Shown: piece after piece, positions 1 to 12,185 of the stretch
Layout of the letters: every line of letters starts with the position of its first letter
Position numbering within the stretch: the first letter of the stretch is position 1
From: Hyperoplus lanceolatus
Lineage: Eukaryota; Chordata; Actinopteri; Uranoscopiformes; Ammodytidae
NCBI GenBank assembly: GCA_026929865.2
Contig: JAMBYZ020000028.1
Coordinates: forward strand, 36,497 to 100,496
Direction of reading: 5' to 3'
Length of the DNA: 64,000 nucleotides
Notes under the pieces: model-generated
Database searches by the model: none
What the model saw: only the letters and a program-made list of their open reading frames with translations
Told to the model about the DNA's origin: nothing
Translations under genes and position numbers: made by a program

Positions 1-123
1 ATTTTGGATTAAATTTTAAAAAAACACCCTGTTATTCCAGAGTCATTCCACTGCAGGGTCATAATTCACAACCCCATGAGGTCACACAAAAAGATTCAGG
101 ACATTCTGATGTGTACTTTCAGG

Positions 124-248
124 GTGACCTCATGGGGTGACCTCATGGGGTTGTGAACTTTGCCCCTGGAGTTGAATGACTCTGGAATAACAAGCAGGGC
201 GTTTTTTTAATTGAATCGAAATCATATCTAATTTGTCTCATATTTTCA
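124..248 (-). repeat. Reversed block 1 (short form)
   Basis: Only one reversed segment is present. The block is about 166 bp (one monomer) shorter than usual, as expected from recombination between the two GGGCGTTTTTTT tracts of a full block. It also carries AACAAGCAGGGCG, a small insertion. Confidence 0.88.
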
Positions 249-1738
249 AAATTAGATATGATTTTGGTTTCAATAAAAAAAAAAACGCCCTGTTATTCCA
301 GAGTCATTCCACTTCAGGGTCATAGTTCACAACCCCATGGGGTCCCCCAAGAAGTTTCAGGACATTCTGATGTGTAGTTTCAAAATAAAAGCCCACTAGA
401 TATTGAAAATATGAAAGAAATTAGATATGATTTTGGATTCAATTAAAAAAAAACCGCCCTGTTATTCCAGAGTCATTCCACTCCAGGGTCATAGTTCACA
501 ACCCCATGAGGTCCCCCAGGAAGTTTCAGGACATTCTGATGTTTAGTTTCAAAATAAAAGCCCACTAGATATTGAAAATATGAGAGAAATTAGATATGAT
601 TTTGGATTCAATTTTTAAAAAAACACCCTGTTATTCCAGAGTCATTCCACTCCAGCGTCATAGTCCACGACCCCTCGAGGCCGCACAAAAAGTTTCAGGA
701 CATTCTGATATGTAGTTTCAAAATTAAAGCGCACTAGATATTGAAAATATGAGAGAAATTACATATGATTTTGGATTACATTTTTAAAAAAACCGCCCTG
801 TTTTTCCAGTGTCATTCCACTCCAGGGTCATAGTTCACGACCCCATGAGGCCACACAAACAGTTTCAGGACATTCTGATGTGTAGTTTCAGAATAAAAGC
901 CCACTAGATATTGAAAATATGAGAGAAATTAGATATGATTTTGGATTTAATTTAAAAAAAAACGCCCTGTTATTCCAGAGTCATTCCACTCCAGGGTCAT
1001 AGTTCACGACCCCATGAGGCCACACAAACAGTTTCAGGACATTTAGATGTGTAGTTTCAGAATAAAAGCCCACTAGATATTGAAAATATGAGAGAAATTA
1101 GATATGATTTTGGATTCAATTAAAAAAAAAACGCCCTGTTATTCCAGAGTCATTCCACTCCAGGGTCTTAGTTCACGACCCCATGAGGCCGCACAAAAAG
1201 TTTCAGGACATTCTGATGTGTAGTTTCAGAATAAAAGCCCACTAGATATTGAAAATATGAGAGAAATTACATATGATTTTGGATTAAATTTTTTAAAAAA
1301 CGCCCTGTTATTCCAGAGTCATTCCACTCCAGGGTCATAGTTCACGACCCCATGAGGCCACACAAACAGTTTCAGGACATTCTGATGTGTAGTTTCAGAA
1401 TAAAAGCCCACTAGATATTGAAAATATGAGAGAAATTAGATATGATTTTGGATTCAATTAAAAAAAAAAACGCCCTGTTATTCCAGAGTCATTCCACTCC
1501 AGGGTCATAGTTCACGACCAAATGAGGCCACACAAACAGTTTCAGGACATTTAGATGTTTAGTTTCAGAATAAAAGCCCACTAGATATTGAAAATATCAG
1601 AGAAATTAGATATGATTTTGGATTAAATTTTTAAAAAAACACCCTGTTATTCCAGAGTCATTCCACTGCAGGGTCATAATTCACAACCCCATGAGGTCAC
1701 ACAAGAAGATTCAGGACATTCTGATGTGTACTTTCAGG

Positions 1739-2027
1739 GTGACCTCATGGGGTGACCTCATGGGGTTGTGAACTTTGACCCTGGAGTTGAATAACTCTGG
1801 AATAACAGGGCGTTTTTTTTAAATTGAATCCAAAATCATATCTAATTTCTCACATATTTTCAATATCAAGTGGGCTTTTATTCTGAAACTACACATCAGA
1901 ATGTCCTGAAACTTGTGTGTGGCCTCATGGGGTCGTGAACTATGACCCTGGAGTGGATTTTTCTGGAATAACAGGGCGTTTTTTTAATTGAATCCGAAAT
2001 CATATCTAATTCGTCTCATATTTTCAA
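1739..2027 (-). repeat. Reversed block 2
   Basis: Full length, preceded by F7-F5. The right junction is the alpha form, with CAAAACTAGATAA. Confidence 0.9.
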
Positions 2028-2669
2028 AACTAGATAATTTTTTGGATTCAATTAAAAAAAAAACGCCCTGTTATTCCAGAGTCATTCAACTCCAGGGTCA
2101 TAGTTCACGACCCCATGAGGTCCCCCAAGAAGTTTCAGGACATTCTGATGTGTAGTTTCAGAATAAAAGCCCATTAGATATTGAAAATATGAGAGAAATT
2201 AGATATGATTTTGGATTCAATTTAAAAAAAAACGCCCTGTTATTCCAGAGTCATTCCACTCCAGGGTCATAGTTCACGACCCCATGAGGTCCCCCAAGAA
2301 GTTTCAGGACATTCTGATGTGTAGTTTCAGAATAAAAGCCCACTAGATATTGAAAATATGAGAGAAATTAGATATGATTTTGGATTCAATTTAAAAAAAA
2401 ACGCCCTGTTATTCCAGAGTCATTCCACTCCAGGGTCATAGTTCACAACCCCATGAGGTCCCCCAAGAAGTTTCAGGACATTCTGATGTGTAGTTTCAAA
2501 ATAAAAGCCCACTAGATATTGAAAATATCAGAGAAATTAGATATGATTTTGGATTCAATTTTTAAAAAAACACCCTGTTATTCCAGAGTCATTCCACTGC
2601 AGGGTCATAATTCACAACCCCATGAGGTCACACAAGAAGATTCAGGACATTCTGATGTGTACTTTCAGG

Positions 2670-2957
2670 GTGACCTCATGGGGTGACCTCATGGGGTTGG
2701 GACACTTTGACCCTGGAGTTGAATGACTCTGGAATAACAGGGCGCTTTTTTTAAATTGAATCAAAATCATATCTAATTTCTCTCATATTTTCAATATCAG
2801 TGGGCTTTTATTCTGAAACTACATCAGAATGTCCTGAAACTTGTGTGAGGCCTCATGGGGTCGTGAACTATGACCCTGGAGGGGATTTTTCTGGAATAAC
2901 AGGACGGTTTTTTTTTATTGAATCCGAAATCATATCTAATTCGTCTCATATTTTCAA
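2670..2957 (-). repeat. Reversed block 3
   Basis: Carries the private GGTTGGGACACTTTG word shared (as GGTTGGACAC) with blocks 5 and 8. The right junction is beta. Confidence 0.9.
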
Positions 2958-3430
2958 AATTAGATATGATTTTGGATTCAATTTTTAAAAAAACGCCCTG
3001 TTATTCCAGAGTCATTCCAATCCAGGGTCATAGTTCACAACCCCATGAGGCCACACAAAAAGTTTCAGGACATTCTGATGTGTAGTTTCAGAATAAAAGC
3101 CCACTAGATATTGAAAATATGAGAGAAATTAGATATGATTTTGGATTCAATTTTTTAAAAAACGCCCTGTTATTCCAGAGTCATTCCACTCCAGGGTCAT
3201 AGTTCACAACCCCATGAAGCCACACAAAAAGTTTCAGGATATTCTGATGTGTACTTTCAAAATAAAAGCCCACTTGATATTGAAAATATCAGAGAAATTA
3301 GATATGATTTTGGATTCAATTTTTAAAAAAACACCCTGTTATTCCAGAGTCATTCCACTGCAGGGTCATAATTCACAACCCCATGAGGTCACACAAGAAG
3401 ATTCAGGACATTCTGATGTGTACTTTCAGG

Positions 3431-3718
3431 GTGACCTCATGGGGTGACCTCATGGGGTTGTGAACTTTGACCCTGGAGTTGAATAACTCTGGAATAACAG
3501 GGCGCTTTTTTAAATTGAATCCAAAATCATATCTAATTTCTCACATATTTTCAACATCAAGTGGGCTTTTTATTCTGAAACTACACATCAGAATGTCCTG
3601 AAACTTTGTGTGGCCTCATGGGGTCGTGAACTATGACCCTGGAGTGGAATTTTCTGGAATAAAGGGCGTTTTTTTTTAATTGAATCCGAAATCATATCTA
3701 ATTCGTCTCATATTTTCA
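3431..3718 (-). repeat. Reversed block 4
   Basis: Full length with an alpha junction. AATAACAGGGCG is shortened to AATAAAGGGCG. Confidence 0.9.
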
Positions 3719-4360
3719 AAACTAGATAATTTTTTGGATTCAATTAAAAAAAAAACGCCCTGTTATTCCAGAGTCATTCAACTCCAGGGTCATAGTTCAT
3801 GACCCCATGAGGTCCCCCAAGAAGTTTCAGGACATTCTGATGTGTAGTTTCAGAATAAAAGCCCATTAGATATTGAAAATATGAGAGAAATTAGATATGA
3901 TTTTGGATTCAATTTAAAAAAAAACGCCCTGTTATTCCAGAGTCATTCCACTCCAGGGTCATAGTTCACGACCCCATGAGGTCCCCCAAGAAGTTTCAGG
4001 ACATTCTGATGTGTAGTTTCAGAATAAAAGCCCACTAGATATTGAAAATATGAGAGAAATTAGATATGATTTTGGATTCAATTTAAAAAAAAACGCCCTG
4101 TTATTCCAGAGTCATTCCACTCCAGGGTCATAGTTCACAACCCCATGAGGTCCCCCAAGAAGTTTCAGGACATTCTGATGTGTAGTTTCAAAATAAAGCC
4201 CACTAGATATTGAAAATATCAGAGAAATTAGATATGATTTTGGATTCAATTTTTAAAAAAACACCCTGTTATTCCAGAGTCATTCCACTGCAGGGTCATA
4301 ATTCACAACCCCATGAGGTCACACAAGAAGATTCAGGACATTCTGATGTGTACTTTCAGG

Positions 4361-4644
4361 GTGACCTCATGGGGTGACCTCATGGGGTTGGACACTTTGA
4401 CCCTGGAGTTGAATGACTCTGGAATAACAGGGCGTTTTTTTAAATTGAATCCAAAATCATATCTAATTTCTCTCATATTTCAATGGAGTGGGCTTTTATT
4501 CTGAAACTACACATCAGAATGTCCTGAAACTTTGTGAGCCTCATGGGGTCGTGAACTATGACCCTGGAGGGGAATTTTTCTGGAATAACAGGACGTTTTT
4601 TTTTATTGAATCCGAAATCATATCTAATTGTCTCATATTTTCAA
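4361..4644 (-). repeat. Reversed block 5
   Basis: Has the GGTTGGACAC variant and a beta junction. A small deletion reduces CAATATCAAGTGGG to CAATGGAGTGGG. Confidence 0.88.
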
Positions 4645-5117
4645 AATTAGATATGATTTTGGATTCAATTTTAAAAAAAACGCCCTGTTATTCCAGAGTC
4701 ATTCCAATCCAGGGTCATAGTTCACAACCCCATGAGGCCACACAAAAAGTTTCAGGACATTCTGATGTGTAGTTTCAGAATAAAAGCCCACTAGATATTG
4801 AAAATATGAGAGAAATTAGATATGATTTTGGATTCAATTTTTAAAAAAACGCCCTGTTATTCCAGAGTCATTCCACTCCAGGGTCATAGTTCACAACCCC
4901 ATGAAGCCACACAAAAAGTTTCAGGATATTCTGATGTGTACTTTCAAAATAAAAGCCCACTTGATATTGAAAATATCAGAGAAATTAGATATGATTTTGG
5001 ATTCAATTTTTAAAAAAACACCCTGTTATTCCAGAGTCATTCCACTGCAGGGTCATAATTCACAACCCCATGAGGTCACACAAGAAGATTCAGGACATTC
5101 TGATGTGTACTTTCAGG

Positions 5118-5410
5118 GTGACCTCATGGGGTGACCTCATGGGGTTGTGGACTTTGACCCTGGAGTTGAATGACTCTGGAATAACAGGGCGTTTTTTTTA
5201 ATTGAATCCAAAATCATATCTAATTTCTCTCATATTTTCAATATCAAGTGGGCTTTTATTCTGAAACTACACATCAGAATGTCCTGAAACTTTGTGTGTG
5301 GCCTCATGGGGTCGTGAACTATGACCCTGGAGTGGAATTTTCTGGAATAACAGGGGCGTTTTTTTTTTAATTGAAATCGAAATCATATCTAATTCGTCTC
5401 ATATTTTCAA
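5118..5410 (-). repeat. Reversed block 6
   Basis: Has the GTTGTGGACTTTG variant shared with blocks 9, 11 and 15, and an alpha junction. Confidence 0.9.
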
Positions 5411-5826
5411 AATTAGATAATTTTTTGGATTCAATTAAAAAAAAAACGCCCTGTTATTCCAGAGTCATTCCACTCCAGGGTCATAGTTCACAACCCCATG
5501 AGGTCCTCCAAGAAGTTTCAGGACATTCTGATGTGTAGTTTCAAAATAAAAGCCCACTAGATATTGAAAATATGAGACAAATTAGATATGATTTTGGATT
5601 CAATTTAAAAAAAAAACCGCCCTGTTATTCCAGAGTCATTCCACTCCAGGGTCATAGTTCACGACCAAATGAGGCCACACAAACAGTTTCAGGACATTTA
5701 GATGTGTAGTTTCAGAATAAAAGCCCACTAGATATTGAAATGATCAGAGAAATTAGATATGATTTTGGATTCAATTTTTAAAAAAACACCCTGTTATTCC
5801 AGAGTCATTCCACTGCAGGGTCATAA

Positions 5827-5919
5827 TTCACAACCCCATGAGGTCACACAAGAAGATTCAGGACATTCTGATGTGTACTTTCAGGGTGACCTCATGGGGT
5901 GACCTCATGGGGTTGTGAA
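5827..5919. repeat. Left-junction hairpin (reference copy)
   Basis: The 21 bases at 5827-5847 (F5, from TTCACAACCCC to GGTCAC) are the exact reverse complement of 5899-5919. The spacer is 51 nt and contains a first copy of GTGACCTCATGGG (5886-5898), which could pair instead with the last 13 bases of the left arm. The same structure recurs at nearly every intact block. Confidence 0.88.
5886..5911 (+). repeat. 13-bp tandem duplication at the left breakpoint (reference copy)
   Basis: GTGACCTCATGGG occurs twice in a row, with the second copy leading into the reversed monomer. The same duplication marks the left edge of nearly all intact blocks. That points to a single founding rearrangement rather than repeated independent inversions. 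Confidence 0.9.
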
Positions 5920-5928
5920 CTTTGACCC
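5916..5928 (-). other. Stronger DR1-like word inside reversed block (reference copy)
   Basis: On the minus strand this reads GGGTCAAAGTTCA, close to the classic RXR/HNF4-type DR1 with an A spacer. It occurs in the first reversed segment of most blocks, including the two short ones (variant at 124-248). Confidence 0.4.
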
Positions 5929-6814
5929 TGGAGTTGAATAACTCTGGAATAACAGGGCGTTTTTTTAAATTGAATCCAAAATCATATCTAATTTCTCACA
6001 TATTTTCAATATAAATTGGGCTTTTATTCTGAAACTACACATCAGAATGTCCTGAAACTTTGTGTGGCCTCATGGGGTCGTGAACTATGACCCTGGAGTG
6101 GAATTTTTCTGGAATAACAGGGCGTTTTTTTAATTGAATCCGAAATCATATCTAATTCGTCTCATATTTTCAAAACTAGATAATTTTTTGGATTCAATAA
6201 AAAAAAAACGCCCTGTTATTCCAGAGTCATTCAACTCCAGGGTCATAGTTCACGACCCCATGAGGTCCCCCAAGAAGTTTCAGGACATTCTGATGTGTAG
6301 TTTCAGAATAAAAGCCCATTAGATATTGAAAATATGAGAGAAATTAGATATGATTTTGGATTCAATTAAAAAAAAAACGCCCTGTTATTCCAGAGTCATT
6401 CCACTCCAGGGTCATAGTTCACGACCCCATGAGGTCCCCCAAGAAGTTTCAGGACATTCTGATGTGTAGTTTCAGAATAAAAGCCCACTAGATATTGAAA
6501 ATATGAGAGAAATTAGATATGATTTTGGATTCAATTTAAAAAAAAACGCCCTGTTATTCCAGAGTCATTCCACTCCAGGGTCATAGTTCACAACCCCATG
6601 AGGTCCCCCAAGAAGTTTCAGGACATTCTGATGTGTAGTTTCAAAATAAAAGCCCACTAGATATTGAAAATATCAGAGAAATTAGATATGATTTTGGATT
6701 CAATTTTTAAAAAAACACCCTGTTATTCCAGAGTCATTCCACTGCAGGGTCATAATTCACAACCCCATGAGGTCACACAAGAATATTCAGGACATTCTGA
6801 TGTGTACTTTCAGG

Positions 6815-7108
6815 GTGACCTCATGGGGTGACCTCATGGGGTTGGACACTTTGACCCTGGAGTTGAATGACTCTGGAATAACAGGGCGTTTTTTTTAAAT
6901 TGAATCCAAAATCATATCTAATTTCTCTCATATTTTCAATATCGAGTGGGCTTTTATTCTGAAACTACACATCAGAATGTCCTGAAACTTTGTGTGAGGC
7001 CTCATGGGGTCGTGAACTATGACCCTGGAGGGGAATTTTTCTGGAATAACAGGACGTTTTTTTTTTTTATTGAATCCGAAATCATATCTAATTCGTCTCA
7101 TATTTTCA
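6815..7108 (-). repeat. Reversed block 8
   Basis: Has the GGTTGGACAC variant with an alpha junction, and an unusually long T tract near 7057-7068. Confidence 0.9.
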
Positions 7109-7751
7109 AAATTAGATAATTTTTTGGATTCAATTAAAAAAAAAATGCCCTGTTATTCCAGAGTCATTCCACTCCAGGGTCATAGTTCAAAACCCCATGA
7201 GGTCCCCCAAGAAGTTTCAGGACATTCTGATGTGTAGTTTCAAAATAAAAGCCCACTAGATATTGAAAATATGAGAGAAATTAGATATGATTTTGGATTC
7301 AATTTTTAAAAAAACGCCCTGTTATTCCAGAGTCATTCCAATCCAGGGTCATAGTTCACGACCCCATGAGGCCACACAAAAAGTTTCAGGACATTCTGAT
7401 GTGTAGTTTCAGAATAAAAGCCCACTAGATATTGAAAATATGAGAGAAATTAGATATGATTTTGGATTCAATTTTTAAAAAAACGCCCTGTTATTCCAGA
7501 GTCATTCCACTCCAGGGTCATAGTTCACAACCCCATGAAGCCACACAAAAAGTTTCAGGATATTCTGATGTGTACTTTCAAAATAAAAGCCCACTTGATA
7601 TTGAAAATATCAGAGAAATTAGATATGATTTTGGATTCAATTTTTAAAAAAACACCCTGTTATTCCAGAGTCATTCCACTGCAGGGTCATAATTCACAAC
7701 CCCATGAGGTCACACAAGAAGATTCAGGACATTCTGATGTGTACTTTCAGG

Positions 7752-8042
7752 GTGACCTCATGGGGTGACCTCATGGGGTTGTGGACTTTGACCCTGGAGT
7801 TGAATGACTCTGGAATAACAGGGGGTTTTTTTAAATTGAATCCAAAATCATATCTAATTTCTCTCATATTTTCAATATCAAGTGGGCTTTATTCTGAAAC
7901 TACACATCAGAATGTCCTGAAACTTTGTGTGTGGCCTCATGGGGTCGTGAACTATGACCCTGGAGTGGAATTTTCTGGAATAACAGGGCGTTTTTTTTTT
8001 AATTGAAATCGAAATCATATCTAATTCGTCTCATAATTTCAA
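7752..8042 (-). repeat. Reversed block 9
   Basis: Has the GTGGACTTTG variant, CAGGGGGTTTT in place of CAGGGCGTTTT, and an alpha junction. Confidence 0.88.
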
Positions 8043-8853
8043 AATTAGATAATTTTTTGGATTCAATTAAAAAAAAAACGCCCTGTTATTCCAGAGTCAT
8101 TCCACTCCAGGGTCATAGTTCACGACCCCATGAGGTCCCCCAAGAAGTTTCAGGACATTCTGATGTGTAGTTTCAGAATAAAAGCCCACTAGATATTGAA
8201 AATATGAGAGAAATTAGATATGATTTTGGATTCAATTTAAAAAAAAATGCCCTGTTATTCCAGAGTCATTCCACTCCAGGGTCATAGTTCACAACCCCAT
8301 GAGGTCCCCCAAGAAGTTTCAGGACATTCTGATGTGTAGTTTCAAAATAAAAGCCCACTAGATATTGAAAATATGAGAGAAATTAGATATGATTTTGGAT
8401 TCAATTTTTAAAAAAACGCCCTGTTATTCCAGAGTCATTCCACTCCAGGGTCATAGTTCACGACCCCATGCGGCCACACAAAAAGTTTCAGGACATTCTG
8501 ATGTGTAGTTTCGGAATAAAAGCCCACTAGATATTGAAAATATGAGAGAAATTAGATATGATTTTGGATTCAATTTTTAAAAAAACGCCCTGTTATTCCA
8601 GAGTCATTCCACTCCAGGGTCATAGTTCACAACCCCATGAAGCCACACACAAAGCTTCAGGATATTCTGATGTGTACTTTCAAAATAAAAGCCCACTTGA
8701 TATTGAAAATATCAGAGAAATTAGATATGATTTTGGATTCAATTTTTAAAAAAACACCCTGTTATTCCAGAGTCATTCCACTGCAGGGTCATAATTCACA
8801 ACCCCATGAGGTCACACAAGAAGATTCAGGACATTCTGATGTGTACTTTCAGG

Positions 8854-9140
8854 GTGACCTCATGGGGTGACCTCATGGGGTTGGGAACTTTGACCCTGGA
8901 GTTGAATGACTCTGGAATAACAGGGCGTTTTTTAAATTGAATCCAAAATCATATCTAATTTCTCTCATATTTTCAATATCGAGTGGGCTTTTATTCTGAA
9001 ACTACACATCAGAATGTCCTGAAACTTTGTGTGTGGCCTCTTGGGGTCGTGAACTATGACCCTGGAGTGGAATTTTCTGGTATAACAGGGCGTTTTTTTT
9101 TATTGAATCAAATCATATCTAATTCGTCTCATATTTTCAA
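8854..9140 (-). repeat. Reversed block 10
   Basis: The private words GGCCTCTTGGGG and downstream AATTCCCTG match block 13 at a 4.65-kb offset. Alpha junction. Confidence 0.9.
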
Positions 9141-9852
9141 AATTAGATAATTTTTTGGATTCAATTAAAAAAAAAATTCCCTGTTATTCCAGAGTCATTC
9201 CACTCCAGGGTCATAGTTCAAAACCCCATGAGGTCCCCCAAGAAGTTTCAGGACATTCTGATGTGTAGTTTCAAAATAAAAGCCCACTAGATATTGAAAA
9301 TATCAGAGAAATTAGATATGATTTTGGATTCAATTTTTAAAAAAACTCCCTGTTATTCCAGAGTCATTCCACTCCAGGGTCATAGTTCACGACCCCATGA
9401 GGCCACACAAAAGTTTCAGGACATTCTGATGTGTAGTTTCAGAATAAAAGCCCACTAGATATTGAAAATATGAGAGAAATTAGATATGATTTTGGATTCA
9501 ATTTAAAAAAAAAACGCCCTGTTATTCCAGAGTCATTCCACTCCAGGGTCATAGTTCACAACCCCATGAGGTCACCCAAGAAGTTTCAGGACATTCTGAT
9601 GTGTAGTTTCAAAATAAAAGCCCACTAGATATTGAAAATATGAGAGAAATTAGATATGATTTTGGATTCAATTTTTAAAAAAACGCCCTGTTATTCCAGA
9701 GTCATTCCACTCCAGGGTCATAGTTCACGACCCCATGAGGCCACACAAAAAGTTTCAGGACATTCTGATGTGTAGTTTCAGAATAAAAGCCCACTAGATA
9801 TTGAAAATATGAGAGAAATTAGATATGATTTTGGATTCAATTTTTAAAAAAA

Positions 9853-10021
9853 CGCCCTGTTATTCCAGAGTCATTCCACTCCAGGGTCATAGTTCACAAC
9901 CCCATGAAGCCACACAAAAAGTTTCAGGATATTCTGATGTGTACTTTCAAAATAAAAGCCCACTTGATATTGAAAATATCAGAGAAATTAGATATGATTT
10001 TGGATTCAATTTTTAAAAAAA
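9853..10021 (+). repeat. Type F4 monomer, lead-in to a reversed block
   Basis: Diagnostic words are ATGAAGCCACAC, CAGGATATTC, GTGTACTTTCAAAAT, CCCACTTGATATTG and AATATCAGAG. Clean copies lie directly before type F5 and a reversed block, for example near 3214, 4901, 7535, 8637, 9904, 13286, 27485, 40960, 41912 and 42998. A few (31130, 31625, 44918) have been separated from F5 by rearrangement. Confidence 0.85.
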
Positions 10022-10120
10022 CACCCTGTTATTCCAGAGTCATTCCACTGCAGGGTCATAATTCACAACCCCATGAGGTCACACAAGAAGATTCAGGACA
10101 TTCTGATGTGTACTTTCAGG
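10022..10120 (+). repeat. Type F5 truncated monomer at left junction (reference copy)
   Basis: The monomer starts ACACCCTG (AACAGCCTG in the 29-37 kb copies) and has CACTGCAGGGTCATAATTC, GAGGTCACACAAGAAGATTC and GTGTACTTTCAG. It then stops and the reversed block begins. It is always about 99 bp long and almost always found next to a block. It provides the left arm of the left-junction hairpin. Confidence 0.88.
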
Positions 10121-10408
10121 GTGACCTCATGGGGTGACCTCATGGGGTTGTGGACTTTGACCCTGGAGTTGAATGACTCTGGAATAACAGGGAGGTTTTT
10201 TAAATTGAATCCAAAATCATATCTAATTCCTCTCATATTTTCAATATCAAGTGGGCTTTTTATTCTGAAACTACACATCAGAATGTCCTGAAACTTTGTG
10301 TGTGGCTCATGGGGTCGTGAACTATGACCCTGGAGTGGAATTTTCTGGAATAACAGGGCGTTTTTTTAATTGAATCCGAAATCATATCTAATTCGTCTCA
10401 TATTTTCA
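10121..10408 (-). repeat. Reversed block 11
   Basis: Intact paralogue of the scrambled block 14. It has the GTGGACTTTG variant and an alpha junction. Confidence 0.9.
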
Positions 10409-11629
10409 AAACTAGATAATTTTTTGGATTCAATTTTCAAAAAAACGCCCTGTTATTCCAGAGTCATTCCACTCCAGGGTCATAGTTCACGACCCCATGA
10501 GGCCACACAAAAAGTTTCAGGACATTCTGATGTGTAGTTTCAGAATAAAAGCCCACTAGATATTGAAAATATGAGAGAAATTAGATATGATTTTGGATTC
10601 AATTTTAAAAAAACGCCCTGTTATTCCAGAGTCATTCCACTCCAGGGTCATAGTTCACGACCCCATGAGGCCACAGAAAAGTTTCAGGACATTCTGATGT
10701 GTAGTTTCAGAATAAAAGCCCACTAGATATTGAAAATATGAGAAAAATTAGATATGATTTTGGATTCAATTTAAAAAAAAAATGCCCTGTTATTCCAGAG
10801 TGATTCCACTCCAGGGTCATAGTTCACAACCCCATGAGGTCCCCCAAGAAGTTTCAGGACATTCTGATGTGTAGTTTCAAAATAAAAGCCCACTAGATAT
10901 TGAAAATATGAGAGAAATTAGATATGATTTTGGATTCAATTTAAAAAAAAACTCCCTGTTATTCCAGAGTCATTCCACTCCAGGGTCATAGTTCACGACA
11001 CCATGAGGTCCCCCAAGAAGTTTCAGGACATTGTGATGTGTAGTTTCAGAATAAAAGCCCACTAGATATTGAAAATATGAGAGAAATTAGATATGATTTT
11101 GATTTCAATTTAAAATAAACGCCCTGTTATCCCAGAGTCATTCCACTCCAGGGTCATAGTTCACAACCCCATGAGGTCACCCAAGAAGTTTCAGGACATT
11201 CTGATGTGTAGTTTCAAAATAAAAGCCCACTAGATATTGAAAATATGAGAGAAATTAGATATGATTTTGGATTCAATTTTTAAAAAAACGCCCTGTTATT
11301 CCAGAGTCATTCCACTCCAGGGTCATAGTTCACAACCCCATGAGGTCCCCCAAGAAGTTTCAGGACATTCTGATGTGTAGTTTCAAAATAAAAGCCCACT
11401 AGATATTGAAAATATGAGAGAAATTAGATATGATTTTGGATTAAATTTTTAAAAAAACCTCCCTGTTATTCCAGAGTCATTCCACTCCAGGGTCATAGTT
11501 CACAACCCCATGAGGTCCCCCAAGAAGTTTCAGGACATTCTGATGTTTAGTTTCAGAATAAAAGCCCACTAGATATTGAAAATATGAGACAAATTAGATA
11601 TGATTTTGGATTCAATTTAAAAAAAAAAA

Positions 11630-11798
11630 CGCCCTGTTATTCCAGAGTCATTCCACTCCAGGGTCATAGTTCACGACCAAATGAGGCCATACAAACAGTT
11701 TCAGGACATTTAGATGTGTAGTTTCAGAATAAAAGCCCACTAGATATTGAAAATATCAGAGAAATTAGATATGATTTTGGATTCAATTTTTAAAAAAA
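11630..11798 (+). repeat. Type F7 monomer (reference copy)
   Basis: Diagnostic words are CACGACCAAATGAGG, CAAACAG and GACATTTAGATG. Seen three times, at 1471-1640, 5618-5786 and here. Each copy takes the place of F4 just before F5 and a reversed block. A copy near 1020-1090 has TTTAGATG but not ACCAAATG and may be an intermediate. Confidence 0.8.
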
Positions 11799-11897
11799 CA
11801 CCCTGTTATTCCAGAGTCATTCCACTGCAGGGTCATAATTCACAACCCCATGAGGTCACACAAGAAGATTCAGGACATTCTGATGTGTACTTTCAGT

Positions 11898-12185
11898 GTG
11901 ACCTCATGGGGTGACCTCATGGGGTTGTGAACTTTGACCCTGGAGTTGAATAACTCTGGAATAACAGGGCGTTTTTTTAAATTGAATCCAAAATCATATC
12001 TAATTTCTCACATATTTTCAATATCAATTGGGCTTTTATTCTGAAACTACACATCAGAATGTCCTGAAACTTTGTGTGTGGCCTCATGGGGTCGTGAACT
12101 ATGACCCTGGGAATTTTTCTGGAATAACAGGGCGTTTTTTTTTTTTGGAATCCGAAATCATATCTAATGCGTCTCATATTTTCAA
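11898..12185 (-). repeat. Reversed block 12
   Basis: The left edge reads TTTCAGTGTGACC, one base different from other blocks. Preceded by F7-F5. The second segment lost a few bases after GACCCTGG. Confidence 0.88.

Larger units (their letters stand above)
5886..6173 (-). repeat. Reversed block 7
   Basis: Preceded by F7-F5 as in block 2, with an alpha junction. TATAAATTGGGC replaces TATCAAGTGGGC. Confidence 0.9.

Noticed and set aside
1930..2000. Rho-independent terminators (GC stem followed by T tract, as in CAGGGCGTTTTTTT)
   Set aside because: The T tract is the complement of the monomer A tract and recurs in every reversed segment. There is no bacterial gene context.
3061..3110. Heat-shock element from alternating TTC and GAA words in the TTTCAGGACATTCTG segment
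   Set aside because: The spacing is off by one base and the third unit is GAC, so it does not fit the nTTCnnGAAnnTTCn pattern.
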